Part shown: piece by piece, positions 43,781-53,895 of the stretch
Position numbering within the stretch: position 1 is the stretch's first letter
Layout: the number at the start of each line of letters is the position of its first letter
NCBI RefSeq assembly: GCF_000818395.1
Contig: NZ_JWJG01000028.1
Span: forward strand, 670,853 to 734,852
From: Noviherbaspirillum autotrophicum
GTDB lineage: Bacteria > Pseudomonadota > Gammaproteobacteria > Burkholderiales > Burkholderiaceae_D
Length of the DNA stretch: 64,000 nucleotides
Direction of reading: 5' to 3'
Program-made: the position numbers and the translations under genes
Notes under the pieces: generated by a model
Databases searched by the model: none
The model's input: the letters and a program-made list of their open reading frames with translations, nothing else
What the model was told of the DNA's origin: nothing

Positions 43781-44269
43781 ATGCATGCAACGGAAGCACT
43801 TGCCCGGTCAGCCGGCGCCGCCGCACCGGAATTTCTCGCCTTTACGCTGGGCTCGGAAGAGTACGGCGTCGCTATCCAGCAGGTGCAGGAATTGCGCGGG
43901 TATGACTCCGTGACCCGAATCGCGCAGGCGCCCGACTTCATCAAGGGGGTGATCAATCTGCGCGGCAGCATCGTGCCAATCGTCGACCTGCGCATCAAGT
44001 TCGGCGTCGGCACGCCGGCTTACGACCAGTTCACGGTGGTCGTCATCCTCAATATCGGCGGTCGTGTGGTCGGTGCGGTGGTCGACAGCGTGTCGGATGT
44101 GGTCACGCTGCCGGCGGAGCAGGTCAAGGCTGCGCCACGGATGGGCGCGGCGATGGATACCGAATACGTCACCGGCGTCGGTACGCTGGACGGCCGCATG
44201 CTGATCCTGCTGGACATGAAGCGGCTGATGGGCGACGACATGCAGATCATCGAACGCGCCGCGGCATAG
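43781..44269 (+). CDS. cheW: CheW chemotaxis coupling protein
   Basis: 162 residues from the ATG at 43781 (AGGAC upstream). CheW-type SH3-like fold: FLAFTLGSEEYGVAIQQVQEL, FIKGVINLRGSIVPIVDLR, the receptor/CheA contact Arg in NLRG, and TGVGTLDGRMLILLDMKRL. It couples receptors to CheA. No cheA, cheR, cheB or cheY lies nearby, so this CheW works with machinery encoded elsewhere. Followed 34 bp later by a chemoreceptor gene. Confidence 0.95.
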   Translation: MHATEALARSAGAAAPEFLAFTLGSEEYGVAIQQVQELRGYDSVTRIAQAPDFIKGVINLRGSIVPIVDLRIKFGVGTPAYDQFTVVVILNIGGRVVGAVVDSVSDVVTLPAEQVKAAPRMGAAMDTEYVTGVGTLDGRMLILLDMKRLMGDDMQIIERAAA

Positions 44270-44303
44270 AAATCACTACCTCACACATCGGGAGAACACG
44301 CAC

Positions 44304-46004
44304 ATGTCTTTTGCAAACTTAAAAGTCGGCACCCGGCTCGCCGTCGGATTCGGCCTGGTGGTTTTCATGCTGATCGGCACGGCGCTGCTCGGCATCGTGC
44401 GCATGAGCGCCATTGACCGCGCCACCAACCTGGCCGTCAACGACAGCTATCCGAAGGTCGCGCGGGCCAACCAGGTCCTGGAAGGCATCAGCGAAACGGC
44501 GATCCGGATGCGCAACCTGCTGTTCATGAGCGACCCGGCGCAAATCAAAGGCGAACTCGATGAAATCGGCAGGGCGCGCAAGGAAGTCAGCGAGCATCTC
44601 GCCGAGATTGGCAAGCGGCTGTACACGCCGAAAGGCCGGGAGATTTTCGCGGGAATCGAGGACGCGCGCGCCAAGTACCGCGTGCAGCAGGCGCAATTCC
44701 TGAAGCTGGTCGAGGAAGGCAAAAAGGACGAGGCGGCAGCGCAGCTGCTCGAGAAGGTCATTCCAGAGCAGCAGGTGTACTTCGGCAAGGTGAAAGGCTT
44801 GATCGAGCTGGGCGGCAAGATGATGGAGCAAAGCGGCGCCGAAGCGAGCGCGCAATACCGCAGCGGCACCATGATCCTGCTTGCGCTGGCAGCACTCGCC
44901 GTAGTGGTTGCCATCGCCTTTGCCTGGTGGGTCACGCGCAGCATCACCCGCCCGCTGGACCAGGCGGTGCAGGTCGCGCGCACGGTGGCAGCCGGCGACC
45001 TCAGCAGTCGCATCGAGGTCCTGTCGAAGGACGAAACCGGTCAGCTGATGCAGTCGCTCAAGGACATGAACGACAGCCTCGCAAAAATCGTCGCCCAGGT
45101 CCGCGGCGGCACCGGTTCCATCAAGACTGCGGCCGGCGAAATTGCCGCCGGCAATCAGGATCTGTCCTCACGCACCGAGCAGCAGGCCAGTTCGCTGGAG
45201 GAAACCGCTTCCTCGATGGAGGAGTTGACCTCGACGGTCAAGCAGAACGCCGACAACGCGCTGCAGGCCAACCAGCTGGCGCAGTCGGCATCGGAAGTCG
45301 CGGTCAGGGGCGGCGCGGTGGTGGCGCAGGTGGTCGACACGATGGGTGCGATCAACGAGTCGTCGAAGAAGATCGTCGACATCATCGGCGTCATCGACGG
45401 CATCGCGTTCCAGACCAACATCCTCGCGCTCAATGCCGCGGTGGAAGCCGCGCGCGCCGGCGAACAGGGGCGCGGCTTCGCGGTGGTCGCTTCCGAGGTG
45501 CGCAACCTGGCGCAGCGCTCGGCCGCTGCGGCGCGCGAAGTCAAGGCGCTGATCGGCGACTCGGTCGACAAGGTCGAAAGCGGCACCCGGCTGGTTGACG
45601 AGGCAGGCGGCACCATGCAGGAAATCGTCAGCAGTATCCGGCGCGTCACCGACATCATGGGAGAGATCACCGCCGCCAGCCGCGAACAGACTTCCGGCAT
45701 CGAGCAGATCAACGAAGCGATCGCACAGATGGACCAGGTCACGCAGCAGAATGCGGCGCTGGTGGAAGAGGCGGCGGCGGCCGCCGAATCGCTGAACGAC
45801 CAGGCGACGAGCCTGGCCGAGGTGGTGACGCTGTTCAAGCTCGACGGCGCTGCCGCTGCGCCGGCCGCAGTTGCCCGCCCGGCTAGGGCGGCAGCACCGG
45901 TCAAGCCTGCGGCACGCCTGCATCGGACCGGCGGTTCATCCGCACCCATCGAGAGGCTCTCGCTTGCCCGCCGCGACGACGCTAACGAATGGGAGCAGTT
46001 CTGA
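44304..46004 (+). CDS. Methyl-accepting chemotaxis protein with CheR-type C-terminal tail
   Basis: 566 residues. TM1 (about 10-30), a periplasmic four-helix-bundle sensor (about 31-190), TM2 (MILLALAALAVVVAIAFAWWV), HAMP, and the signalling hairpin with [19 protein letters not shown] near residues 370-390. The protein ends ...NEWEQF: EWEQF fits the xWxxF pentapeptide that tethers CheR and CheB. Ligand unknown. GGGAGA precedes the ATG. Confidence 0.95.
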   Translation: MSFANLKVGTRLAVGFGLVVFMLIGTALLGIVRMSAIDRATNLAVNDSYPKVARANQVLEGISETAIRMRNLLFMSDPAQIKGELDEIGRARKEVSEHLAEIGKRLYTPKGREIFAGIEDARAKYRVQQAQFLKLVEEGKKDEAAAQLLEKVIPEQQVYFGKVKGLIELGGKMMEQSGAEASAQYRSGTMILLALAALAVVVAIAFAWWVTRSITRPLDQAVQVARTVAAGDLSSRIEVLSKDETGQLMQSLKDMNDSLAKIVAQVRGGTGSIKTAAGEIAAGNQDLSSRTEQQASSLEETASSMEELTSTVKQNADNALQANQLAQSASEVAVRGGAVVAQVVDTMGAINESSKKIVDIIGVIDGIAFQTNILALNAAVEAARAGEQGRGFAVVASEVRNLAQRSAAAAREVKALIGDSVDKVESGTRLVDEAGGTMQEIVSSIRRVTDIMGEITAASREQTSGIEQINEAIAQMDQVTQQNAALVEEAAAAAESLNDQATSLAEVVTLFKLDGAAAAPAAVARPARAAAPVKPAARLHRTGGSSAPIERLSLARRDDANEWEQF

Positions 46005-46031
46005 GCGAGTGCGGCCAGGACGAGACATGCC

Positions 46032-47600
46032 ATGAGAACCAATCTGCCGGTCACTAGTGTTGAATATCTGCTGCGGGACGGTGAATCCATCGTTTCGAGA
46101 ACGGATTTGCGCGGAAAGATCACTTACGTCAATCCGTACTTCGTCGAGGTCAGCGGATTCTCGGAGCAGGAATTGCTGGGAGCGCCGCAAAACATCGTGC
46201 GCCATCCCGATATGCCGCCCGAAGCGTTTGCCGACATGTGGCGTACGCTGCATGCCGGCATGCAGTGGACCGGCGTGGTGAAGAACCGGCGCAAGAACGG
46301 CGATTTCTACTGGGTGCTCGCCAATGTCACGCCGGTCAAGGAAAATGGCCGTGTGGCGGGCTACATGTCGGTCAGGTCCAAGCCCGGCCGCGAGCAGGTA
46401 CAGGCGGCAGAGGCGCTCTACCGCCGCATCCGGGAAGGGCAGGCCGCGGGCATCGAGCTACGGCATGGCAAAGCCGTGCGCACCGGCTTGGCGAACAGGT
46501 TGCGCGCCTTGCGCAATATGCCGCTTGCCGTGCGCTTGGGCATTCATCTCGGGGGGGGGGCGCTGCTGCTGCTGGCGCTTGGTGCGGCGGTTCTGCCGTC
46601 GTCGGCCTGGGCTGCCGCCGCTGCGCTCGCCGGCGCCGCGCTGGTGCTGCAGTTTTGGTATTCGCTGCATCGCACCGTGGTCGTGCCGCTCAAGGAGGCG
46701 ACGGCGGTGGCGCGCGCCATTGCCAGCGGCGACCTGTCCAGCGGCTTTGCGGCAACGCGCCATGACGAGGCGGGCCGCCTGCTGCGCGCACTGCAGCAGA
46801 TGAACATCAACCTGGTGGCGACCATCGGAGACGTGCGCCGCAACGTCGATTCGATCCTGGTCAGCGTACAGGGAATCGCCAGGGGCAACATGGATCTGGC
46901 CGGGCGTACCGAGACGCAGGCGGCCAGCCTCGAAGCGAGTGCTTCCAGCGTCGAGCAGTTCGCGTCGGCGGTGCAGCAGAACGCCGACAGTGCCGAGCAC
47001 GCCGACCGCTGCGCCGCATCGGCCAGCTCGGTGGCGGCCAAGGGCGGCGCGGTCGTGGCCAAGGTAGGCGCCACCATGAACGACATCAGCGAATCGGCCA
47101 GGCGGATCGAAGACATTATCGGCTTAATCGACGGCATTGCCTTCCAGACCAATATCCTCGCGTTGAATGCCGCAGTCGAGGCCGCTCGCGCCGGCGAGCA
47201 GGGCCGGGGATTTGCCGTGGTGGCGGCCGAGGTGCGTCAGCTGGCGCAGCGCTCCGCCGGTGCGGCCACCGACATCAAGCGCCTGATTACCGGATCGGTC
47301 TCGAAGGTCGAGTCAGGAAGCTCCCTGGTCGCCGAAGCGGTCGCGACGATGGACGACATCGTCGGCTCGGTGCGGCAGGTCACAGCGCTCATGGGGGAAA
47401 TCAGGCTGGCCAGCGGCGAGCAAAGCGCCGGGGTCAGCCAGATCAGCGACGCCATCTCGCGGATGGACAAGATCACGCAACAGAATGCCGCGCTCGTCAA
47501 AGAGGCGGCCGGCGCCGCGGCTGGACTGGAAGAGCAGGCGGTGCGGCTGTCCCAAGCCGTGTCGCTGTTCGGGCTTCCCGCTGCCGATGCACGCAGATGA
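46032..47600 (+). CDS. PAS-domain (Aer-like) methyl-accepting chemotaxis protein
   Basis: 522 residues. The N-terminal PAS domain ([20 protein letters not shown], then [21 protein letters not shown]) matches Aer-type energy/redox receptors. A membrane hairpin (about 170-215), HAMP and a signalling domain ([19 protein letters not shown]) follow. There is no C-terminal pentapeptide. A run of ten G (46551-46560) falls in the codons for HLGGGAL at the membrane junction. One-base slippage there would truncate the protein; this may be a phase-variation site. It starts 27 bp after the previous receptor. Confidence 0.93.
   Translation: MRTNLPVTSVEYLLRDGESIVSRTDLRGKITYVNPYFVEVSGFSEQELLGAPQNIVRHPDMPPEAFADMWRTLHAGMQWTGVVKNRRKNGDFYWVLANVTPVKENGRVAGYMSVRSKPGREQVQAAEALYRRIREGQAAGIELRHGKAVRTGLANRLRALRNMPLAVRLGIHLGGGALLLLALGAAVLPSSAWAAAAALAGAALVLQFWYSLHRTVVVPLKEATAVARAIASGDLSSGFAATRHDEAGRLLRALQQMNINLVATIGDVRRNVDSILVSVQGIARGNMDLAGRTETQAASLEASASSVEQFASAVQQNADSAEHADRCAASASSVAAKGGAVVAKVGATMNDISESARRIEDIIGLIDGIAFQTNILALNAAVEAARAGEQGRGFAVVAAEVRQLAQRSAGAATDIKRLITGSVSKVESGSSLVAEAVATMDDIVGSVRQVTALMGEIRLASGEQSAGVSQISDAISRMDKITQQNAALVKEAAGAAAGLEEQAVRLSQAVSLFGLPAADARR
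46551..46560 (+). repeat. Ten-G homopolymer inside a chemoreceptor gene
   Basis: An uninterrupted run of ten G in the PAS-receptor coding sequence, by far the longest G run noticed here. It is in frame in this sequence (GGG GGG GGG G). Confidence 0.85.
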
Positions 47601-47688
47601 TGCGAGCGTTGCATTGTTCACGGCATCGCCAGCAGGGATGCTTGCTATTTCATTAGGCCTGCTGGAGGGATGTTATTCCCTCGCATCA
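47598..47688. terminator. Nested inverted repeats between convergent genes
   Basis: Outer arms TGATGCGAG (47598-47606, overlapping the receptor stop codon) and CTCGCATCA (47680-47688) enclose CCAGCAGG (47629-47636) / CCTGCTGG (47658-47665). A small alternative hairpin GAGGGA/TCCCTC occurs at 47665-47682. It probably marks the shared 3' end of the receptor and glmS units. Confidence 0.5.
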
Positions 47689-47710
47689 GTTCATCAACCC
47701 TTCTCGCCGT

Positions 47711-49528
47711 TTACTCCACTGTCACGGATTTTGCCAGGTTGCGCGGCTTGTCCACGTCCGTGCCGCGTGCCAGCGCCGTGTGATAGGCCAGCAGCTGCAG
47801 CGGCACCACGTGCAGGATCGGCGACAGGTGGCCGTAGTGTTCCGGCAGCCGGATCACGTGCACGCCTTCGCTTGGCGCGATGTGCGAGTCGGCATCGGCG
47901 AACACGTACAGCTGGCCGCCGCGCGCGCGCACTTCCTGTATGTTCGATTTCAGCTTTTCGATCAGCGCGTCGTTCGGCGCCACGGTCACCACCGGCATCT
48001 CTTGCGTCACCAGCGCCAGCGGTCCGTGCTTCAGTTCGCCGGCGGGATAGGCTTCCGCATGGATGTACGAGATTTCCTTCAGTTTCAACGCGCCTTCCAA
48101 TGCGATCGGATAATGCAGTCCCCGGCCGAGGAACAGCGCGTTTTCCTTGCGCGCGAATTCTTCCGCCCACGCGATGATCTGCGGCTCCAGCGCCAGCACG
48201 GCGCCGACGGCGGCCGGCAGGTGGCGCATCGCTTTCAGGTGATCCGCTTCCTGTTCGTCGGTGAGCCGGCCGCGTACCTGCGCCAGGCAAAGGGTCAGCA
48301 GGAACAGCGCGGTCAGTTGGGTGGTGAATGCCTTGGTCGACGCCACGCCGACTTCGACGCCGGCGCGGGTAATGTAGGACAGCTTGCATTCGCGCACCAT
48401 CGCGCTGGTGGAGACGTTGCAGATGGTGAGCGTGTTGACCATGTCCTGGCTGCGCGCATGCTTTAACGCGGCCAGCGTGTCGGCCGTTTCGCCGCTTTGC
48501 GAAATCGTCACGACCAGCGCGTTCGGGTTCGGCACGCTGTCGCGGTAGCGGTATTCGCTGGCGATTTCGATATTGACCGGCAGGCCGGCGATCGATTCGA
48601 TCCAGTATTTCGCAGTCAGGCCCGCGTAATAGCTGGTGCCGCAGGCGAGGATCAGCACCGAGTCGATCTTGTTGAAAATGCGGTAAGCGTCATCGCCGAA
48701 CAGCTCCGGACTGATGCCGGTGACGCCTTCGAGCGTGTCGCCAATGGCGCGCGGCTGCTCGAAGATTTCCTTCTGCATGTAATGGCGGTACGGGCCGAGC
48801 TCGGCGGCGCCGGTGTGGGCGTGCACGGTACGCACTTCGCGCTGCGCCGGCTTGCCCTCGCCGTCGACAATCCAGTAGCGCTGCAATTGCAGGTCGACCA
48901 CGTCGCCTTCTTCTAAGTAGATGATCTGGTCGGTGGTGCCTGCCAGCGCCATGGCGTCGGACGCGAGGAAGTTCTCGCCATTGCCCACGCCCACGATCAG
49001 GGGCGAACCCTGCCGCGCGCCGACCACGCGGTGCGGTTCGTCGCGGCAGAACACGGCGATCGCGTAGGCGCCATGCAGGCGCTTGACCGCCTGCTGCACC
49101 GTCTCGAACAGGTCGCCGGTATACATATGGTCGACCAGGTGCGCGATCACCTCGGTATCGGTCTGGCTTTCGAAGACGTAACCGGCCGCGCGCAGCTCCT
49201 CGCGCAGCTCGTCGTGGTTTTCGATGATGCCGTTGTGGACCAGTGCGATGCGCTCGCGCGAGAAGTGCGGGTGCGCGTTATGCGAGGCCGGCGCGCCATG
49301 CGTGGCCCAGCGCGTATGCGCAATCCCCGTGAATCCCGCCAGCCCGGCCTTCTCGACCTGGGCCTGCAGCTCGGCCACGCGCGCAGTGCTGCGCGAGCGC
49401 TGCAGCGCGCCGTCGACATGCAGCGCCACGCCGCACGAGTCGTAGCCGCGGTATTCGAGGCGCTTCAAGCCTTCCAGCAGGATCGGGGTGATGTTGCGCT
49501 GCGCGACCGCGCCGACGATGCCACACAT
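47711..49528 (-). CDS. glmS: Glutamine--fructose-6-phosphate aminotransferase
   Basis: 605 residues, the standard GlmS length. The catalytic Cys follows Met ([12 protein letters not shown]), the glutaminase domain includes RWATHGAP, and two SIS domains follow ([22 protein letters not shown]), ending [13 protein letters not shown]. It makes glucosamine 6-phosphate, the first step to UDP-GlcNAc. glmU lies about 0.7 kb away on the same strand with an Lrp-type regulator between. GAAGGAG precedes the ATG. No glmS ribozyme is apparent. Confidence 0.97.
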   Translation of the reverse strand: MCGIVGAVAQRNITPILLEGLKRLEYRGYDSCGVALHVDGALQRSRSTARVAELQAQVEKAGLAGFTGIAHTRWATHGAPASHNAHPHFSRERIALVHNGIIENHDELREELRAAGYVFESQTDTEVIAHLVDHMYTGDLFETVQQAVKRLHGAYAIAVFCRDEPHRVVGARQGSPLIVGVGNGENFLASDAMALAGTTDQIIYLEEGDVVDLQLQRYWIVDGEGKPAQREVRTVHAHTGAAELGPYRHYMQKEIFEQPRAIGDTLEGVTGISPELFGDDAYRIFNKIDSVLILACGTSYYAGLTAKYWIESIAGLPVNIEIASEYRYRDSVPNPNALVVTISQSGETADTLAALKHARSQDMVNTLTICNVSTSAMVRECKLSYITRAGVEVGVASTKAFTTQLTALFLLTLCLAQVRGRLTDEQEADHLKAMRHLPAAVGAVLALEPQIIAWAEEFARKENALFLGRGLHYPIALEGALKLKEISYIHAEAYPAGELKHGPLALVTQEMPVVTVAPNDALIEKLKSNIQEVRARGGQLYVFADADSHIAPSEGVHVIRLPEHYGHLSPILHVVPLQLLAYHTALARGTDVDKPRNLAKSVTVE

Positions 49529-49604
49529 AACGTGCTCCTTCTTGAATTTGGTTAACAGCCGCTATCGTAGAAGAGAGTGTTTGAAATAAGTTTGCGAAAT
49601 TGCA

Positions 49605-49655
49605 GAGAAATTGAACTATTATTTCTCTTGTGGAGAGCGGTGAAATATTATTTCA
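49605..49655. promoter_or_regulatory. Inverted repeats between glmS and the Lrp-type gene
   Basis: GAGAAAT (49605-49611)-N9-ATTTCTC (49621-49627) and TGAAAT-ATT-ATTTCA (49641-49655) are perfect. They sit in an AT-rich gap between divergent genes. Lrp-family proteins bind AT-rich 15-bp inverted repeats, so autoregulation and possibly glmS control are plausible; inference. Confidence 0.5.
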
Positions 49656-49684
49656 ATAAAATTGAATAGGTTTAATTGGAATTC

Positions 49685-50158
49685 ATGACTGAAGATGGTT
49701 TCATGCTCGACGATCTCGATCGCCGGATCCTGAATGCATTGCAGATAGATGCTTCGCAAACCAACAATGAGTTGGCCGCCAGCGTGCATGCATCGCCGCC
49801 GACCTGTCTGCGCCGCGTCAAGCGGATGGTCGATGCTGGCGTTATCCAGCGGCAAGTGGCGATTGTCGCGCCGGAAAAGGTGGGGGCGGGGCTGACGGCG
49901 CTCGTCGAGATCACGCTCGATCATCAGGCCGCGGAACGCATGGTGGAATTCGAGGCGCTGGTAGCCGGCGAGCCGGCCGTGCTGCAGTGCTACCGGGTGT
50001 CGCCCGGGCCGGATTTCGTGCTGGTGGTGCAGGTGGCCGACATGCCGGCCTACCACGCGCTGGCGCATCGCCTGTTTGCGTCCCATGCGAATGTGCGCAA
50101 TGTGCGCAGCTTCTTTTCCATTCACCGCAGCAAGTTCGAGACGCGCATAGCGCTCTGA
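49685..50158 (+). CDS. Lrp/AsnC family transcriptional regulator
   Basis: 157 residues from the ATG at 49685; TTG 49676 and ATG 49703 are alternatives. N-terminal winged HTH (LDDLDRRILNALQIDASQTN, then SPPTCLRRVKRMVDAGVI) and a C-terminal RAM domain (VLQCYRVSPGPDFVLVVQVAD). It is divergent from glmS and convergent to glmU. Its target may be glmS, itself or unlinked amino-acid genes. Confidence 0.92.
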   Translation: MTEDGFMLDDLDRRILNALQIDASQTNNELAASVHASPPTCLRRVKRMVDAGVIQRQVAIVAPEKVGAGLTALVEITLDHQAAERMVEFEALVAGEPAVLQCYRVSPGPDFVLVVQVADMPAYHALAHRLFASHANVRNVRSFFSIHRSKFETRIAL

Positions 50159-50186
50159 GACGGCGCCTGGCCTAACGCGAAGACGA

Positions 50187-50215
50187 GGCTTGCCCTCCGC
50201 ACGAAGAGGCAAGCC
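50187..50215. terminator. Hairpin between convergent Lrp-type gene and glmU
   Basis: GGCTTGCC (50187-50194) and GGCAAGCC (50208-50215), a perfect 8-bp stem with 13-nt loop, lie between the two stop codons. Probable bidirectional terminator. Confidence 0.5.
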
Positions 50216-50225
50216 GACCGTCGCA

Positions 50226-51584
50226 TCACTTCTTTACTTTGACCGGCCGCTTCCAGCTGTCGATGGTCATCTGCTTGGCGCGCGAAAGCGTCAGCTTGCC
50301 TTCCGGCGCATCCTTGGTCAGCGTGGTGCCGGCGCCCAGATTGGCGCCTTTGCCCACGCGTACCGGCGCCACCAGTTGCGTGTCGCTGCCGATGAACACG
50401 TCGTCCTCGATGATGGTGCGGTGCTTGTTGGCGCCGTCGTAATTGCAAGTGATGGTGCCGGCGCCGATGTTGACGCGCGAGCCTACGGTGGCGTCGCCCA
50501 CGTAGGCCAGGTGATTGGCCTTGCTGTGCGCGGCGATCTGGCTGTTCTTGACTTCGACGAAATTGCCGATATGGACATCTTGCGCCAGCTCGGTGCCGGG
50601 GCGCAGGCGCGCGTACGGGCCGATCTGCGATTCGGAGCCCACCGAGGCGTCCTCGATATGGCAGAACGGCTTGATGTTGGCGCCGCGGGCAATGCGCGCA
50701 TCCTTGATCACGCAATGCGCGCCGATGGTCACGCCGTCTTCCAGTTCGACCTTGCCCTCGAAAACGCAGCTGACGTCAATGGTCACATCGCGCCCGCACG
50801 TCAGGGTGCCGCGCACATCGATGCGTGCCGGATCGGCCAGCGTCACGCCCTGTTCCAGCAAGACATTGGCGATATTGCGCTGGTGGATGCGCTCGAGCTC
50901 GGCCAGTTGCACCTTGCTGTTGACACCTAGCGTTTCCCATACTGCCGACGGCTGCGCCGACACGACGGCGACGCCATCGGCGACCGCGCGCGCGACGATG
51001 TCGGTCAAATAATATTCGCGCTGCGCATTATCGTTCGATAGCGTCGTCAGCCATTTCTTGAGCTGGGCGGTGGGCGCGACCATGATGCCGGTGTTGACCT
51101 CGCGGATCGCGCGCTCGGCCTCGGAGGCATCCTTCTGTTCGACGATGCCGACGATCTTGCCATCCTTGCGCACGATGCGGCCGTAACCGGTCGGATCGTC
51201 CAGCTCCACGGTCAGCACCGCCAACTTATCCGCGCCGGCGTTGTCCAACAGGCGTTGCAGCGATTGTCCGGTCGTCAGCGGCACGTCGCCGTACAGGATC
51301 AGGGTCGGCACATCGTCGCGCAGATGCGGCACCGCCTGCATCACTGCGTGTCCGGTGCCGAGCTGCGGCTCCTGTTTGGCAAAACTGATATCGGGAGCGC
51401 CGACCGCTTGCGGAACCGCGTCGCCGCCATGGCCGTAAATGACGCACAAGGCGCTCGGCGACAGGGCTTTGGCGGTATCGATCACATGCGACAGCAGCGG
51501 TTTTCCGGCCAATGGGTGGAGGACTTTCGGCAGTGCCGATTGCATGCGTTTGCCCATGCCGGCAGCGAGAATGACGACGTTCAT
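50226..51584 (-). CDS. glmU: Bifunctional UDP-GlcNAc pyrophosphorylase / glucosamine-1-phosphate acetyltransferase
   Basis: 452 residues from the ATG at 51584; the frame extends upstream to 51608 but the family begins [14 protein letters not shown]. The N-terminal uridyltransferase ([16 protein letters not shown]) is followed by a left-handed beta-helix acetyltransferase with many hexapeptide turns ([20 protein letters not shown]). It converts glucosamine 1-phosphate to UDP-GlcNAc for peptidoglycan and LPS. Confidence 0.97.
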   Translation of the reverse strand: MNVVILAAGMGKRMQSALPKVLHPLAGKPLLSHVIDTAKALSPSALCVIYGHGGDAVPQAVGAPDISFAKQEPQLGTGHAVMQAVPHLRDDVPTLILYGDVPLTTGQSLQRLLDNAGADKLAVLTVELDDPTGYGRIVRKDGKIVGIVEQKDASEAERAIREVNTGIMVAPTAQLKKWLTTLSNDNAQREYYLTDIVARAVADGVAVVSAQPSAVWETLGVNSKVQLAELERIHQRNIANVLLEQGVTLADPARIDVRGTLTCGRDVTIDVSCVFEGKVELEDGVTIGAHCVIKDARIARGANIKPFCHIEDASVGSESQIGPYARLRPGTELAQDVHIGNFVEVKNSQIAAHSKANHLAYVGDATVGSRVNIGAGTITCNYDGANKHRTIIEDDVFIGSDTQLVAPVRVGKGANLGAGTTLTKDAPEGKLTLSRAKQMTIDSWKRPVKVKK

Positions 51585-51617
51585 AGAAGTAGAGGTGATG
51601 TGATACAAAATTTTATC

Positions 51618-52490
51618 ATGCGATCCTGGCGCGACTTCTTTGCGAAGGTGAGTGTTTTTGCCCTGGCCTGCCTGCTAGCCGGATGCAGCGCGCTGCGCCT
51701 CGGTTATGCCAACGGCGAGAGCGTCGTCTACTGGTGGCTGGACAGCTATGTCGACTTTACAAGCGAGCAAAAGCCGTGGGTCAAGAACCAGCTCAGGCAG
51801 CTTTTCGCATGGCATCGCACGACCCAGCTGGCCGACTATGCGCGCTTGCTCGCGCAAGCGCAGCAAACCCTGCAGCGTCCGGTGACGCCGGCCGACGCGC
51901 TGGAAGAATACGCCGCCTTGAAAAAGCGCGCGATGCTGGGGACCGACAAGGCGCTGCCCGCGCTGGCCGACCTCGCCTTGTCGCTGCAGCCGGCGCAGAT
52001 CGACCACTTGGCGAAAAAATTCGCGTCGAATAACGAAAAGTATCGTAAGGACACCCTGCAAGGCGACGTTGAGGACCGTCAACGCTTTCGTTTTAAGAAA
52101 TTCATGAAACAGGCCGAGTACTGGTTCGGCGACTTCAGCGCGCAACAGGAGGCGCAACTGCGCGCCGCGTCCAATGCGCGCCCGCTCAATAACGAGCTGT
52201 GGATGGCGGATCGCCTGCAACGGCAGCAGGAGCTGATCCGGCTGCTGCGGAAAATTCAGGCGGAAAGGCCGGGCCGCGAAGTGGTGATGGCGATGCTGCG
52301 TTCGTATATCGCCTCGGTGTTCAATATTTTCACTTACGACGAACACAAGGCGTTTTTCGATGCCTCGCAGGACGCCCACGCGCGCCTGATCGCGTTGATG
52401 GTGAATGCCGCCACGCCGCAGCAGAAGGCACACGCGGCAAAGCGCCTGCAGAGCCTGATCGACGATTGCAGGACGCTGGCGGCGCACTAG
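51618..52490 (+). CDS. DUF6279-type lipoprotein
   Basis: 290 residues from the ATG at 51618; a GTG at 51600 has the better ribosome site (AGAGG) and may be used. A signal peptide ends in LLAGC, so the mature protein is an acylated periplasmic lipoprotein. The opening [22 protein letters not shown] and a highly helical charged body match the DUF6279 family. Function unknown. Divergent from glmU. Confidence 0.85.
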   Translation: MRSWRDFFAKVSVFALACLLAGCSALRLGYANGESVVYWWLDSYVDFTSEQKPWVKNQLRQLFAWHRTTQLADYARLLAQAQQTLQRPVTPADALEEYAALKKRAMLGTDKALPALADLALSLQPAQIDHLAKKFASNNEKYRKDTLQGDVEDRQRFRFKKFMKQAEYWFGDFSAQQEAQLRAASNARPLNNELWMADRLQRQQELIRLLRKIQAERPGREVVMAMLRSYIASVFNIFTYDEHKAFFDASQDAHARLIALMVNAATPQQKAHAAKRLQSLIDDCRTLAAH

Positions 52491-52505
52491 GAAGCCGCCC
52501 GGGCT

Positions 52506-52536
52506 CGCCGGGTTGTCCGAAAAATGAAACCCGGCG
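52506..52536. terminator. Hairpin between convergent lipoprotein gene and ttcA
   Basis: CGCCGGGTT (52506-52514) and AACCCGGCG (52528-52536), a perfect 9-bp stem with 13-nt loop, in the 66-bp gap between two stop codons. Good candidate for a two-way terminator. Confidence 0.6.
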
Positions 52537-52556
52537 CCGTAATGTAAGGTTACCGG

Positions 52557-53489
52557 TCAGTCCGCCAGATCGCCGAAGCGCATGATAGTGGCCGAAGGTG
52601 GGGCGCACGGTTCCTCGTCGAACGCGATATCGCCGTCGACCATGATCTCGCCGGTCAGCTTCAGGTCGGCAAAGCCGAACAGCTTGCGGTCCATCAGGTG
52701 CGACGGCACCACCGTCGACAGTGCCGAGAAAATATTCTCGACGCGGCCGGGGAATTTCTTTTCCCATTCGCGCAGCATCGCCTTGATCTGCTTGCGCTGC
52801 AGGTTTTCCTGGCTGCCGCACAAATCGCACGGGATGATCGGGAACTGCTTGACTTCGGCATAGCGTTCCATATCCGCTTCCTTCACGTACGCCAGCGGCC
52901 GGATCACCATGTGCTTGCCGTCGTCGGACTGCAGCTTCGGCGGCATGCCCTTGACCTTCGCGCCGAAGAACATGTTCAGGAAAAAAGTCTCCAGGATGTC
53001 GTCGCGGTGATGGCCTAGCGCGATCTTGGTTGCGCCCAGTTCGTCGGCCACGCGGTATAGGATGCCGCGGCGCAGGCGCGAGCATAGCGAGCAGGTTGTC
53101 TTCCCCTCCGGGATCACGCGCTTGACGATGCTGTACGTGTCCTGGTTCTCGATATGGAAGGGCACGCCGATCCTGGCCAGGTACTCCGGCAGCACATGCT
53201 CCGGGAAGTTCGGCTGCTTCTGGTCGAGATTGACGGCGACGATATCGAAATGGATCGGCGCGCGCTCGCGCAGCGTGAGCAGGATGTCCAACAGGCCGTA
53301 GCTGTCCTTGCCGCCCGACAGGCAGACCATCACCTTGTCGCCATCCTCGATCATGTTGAAGTCGCCGATGGCCTGGCCGACCAGTCGGCACAGCCGCTTG
53401 TGCAGCTTGTTGTTTTCGTAGGCGATCTTTTCCGCCTTCTTCGCGCTGATCGCCTCGCCAGCCGCGCCACTGTTGATTACCGATTCCAT
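52557..53489 (-). CDS. ttcA: tRNA 2-thiocytidine(32) synthetase TtcA
   Basis: 310 residues from the ATG at 53489; a longer frame to 53621 overlaps folB and was not used. PP-loop ATPase motif [10 protein letters not shown], the paired Cys motifs [10 protein letters not shown] and CDLCGSQ that hold a 4Fe-4S cluster, and [14 protein letters not shown]. It thiolates cytidine 32 of certain tRNAs. Last gene of a folM-like/folB/ttcA unit, its start beginning 2 bp after the folB stop. Confidence 0.96.
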   Translation of the reverse strand: MESVINSGAAGEAISAKKAEKIAYENNKLHKRLCRLVGQAIGDFNMIEDGDKVMVCLSGGKDSYGLLDILLTLRERAPIHFDIVAVNLDQKQPNFPEHVLPEYLARIGVPFHIENQDTYSIVKRVIPEGKTTCSLCSRLRRGILYRVADELGATKIALGHHRDDILETFFLNMFFGAKVKGMPPKLQSDDGKHMVIRPLAYVKEADMERYAEVKQFPIIPCDLCGSQENLQRKQIKAMLREWEKKFPGRVENIFSALSTVVPSHLMDRKLFGFADLKLTGEIMVDGDIAFDEEPCAPPSATIMRFGDLAD

Positions 53490-53491
53490 CT

Positions 53492-53884
53492 TTATTCCTT
53501 GATATGAATGACTTCCACGCCCACGCTCTCGCAGTCCGGATACACGTCCGGCTTCTCGGTCGACACCCGTACCGCGCGTACCTTCGGATGCGTCAGCATC
53601 TCGCGCGCGACGTCGTCGCACAGCGTCTCCTGCAGGTGGATATGGCCGCGCGCCATGCGCCGAGCAATGGTGTCGCGCATGAAATCGTAGTCGACGACTT
53701 CAACCAGGTGATCTTCCTTCGGCGTCGATTCCGCCAGCGGAATGAACAGATCGACATTGATTAGCACGCGCTGCTCGCCTTTCTTTTCGAAATCGTGAAC
53801 GCCGATATTGATCATCACCTCGTAGTTGCGCAAGAAGAGGCGCCGGCAATCGGCAAGGCGGGGGTGCGAGAGAGAAGAGAGCAT
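53492..53884 (-). CDS. folB: Dihydroneopterin aldolase
   Basis: 130 residues. FolB fold with [32 protein letters not shown] and [15 protein letters not shown], where the Glu and Lys of the active site are expected. It cleaves dihydroneopterin in folate synthesis. It sits between a pteridine-reductase-like SDR gene (11 bp upstream) and ttcA. Confidence 0.93.
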   Translation of the reverse strand: MLSSLSHPRLADCRRLFLRNYEVMINIGVHDFEKKGEQRVLINVDLFIPLAESTPKEDHLVEVVDYDFMRDTIARRMARGHIHLQETLCDDVAREMLTHPKVRAVRVSTEKPDVYPDCESVGVEVIHIKE

Positions 53885-53895
53885 AGTTCAAACAG

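Noticed and set aside
49529-49684. glmS ribozyme or other riboswitch upstream of glmS
   Set aside because: The gap is short, AT-rich and lacks the ribozyme core; that element is mainly found in Firmicutes.
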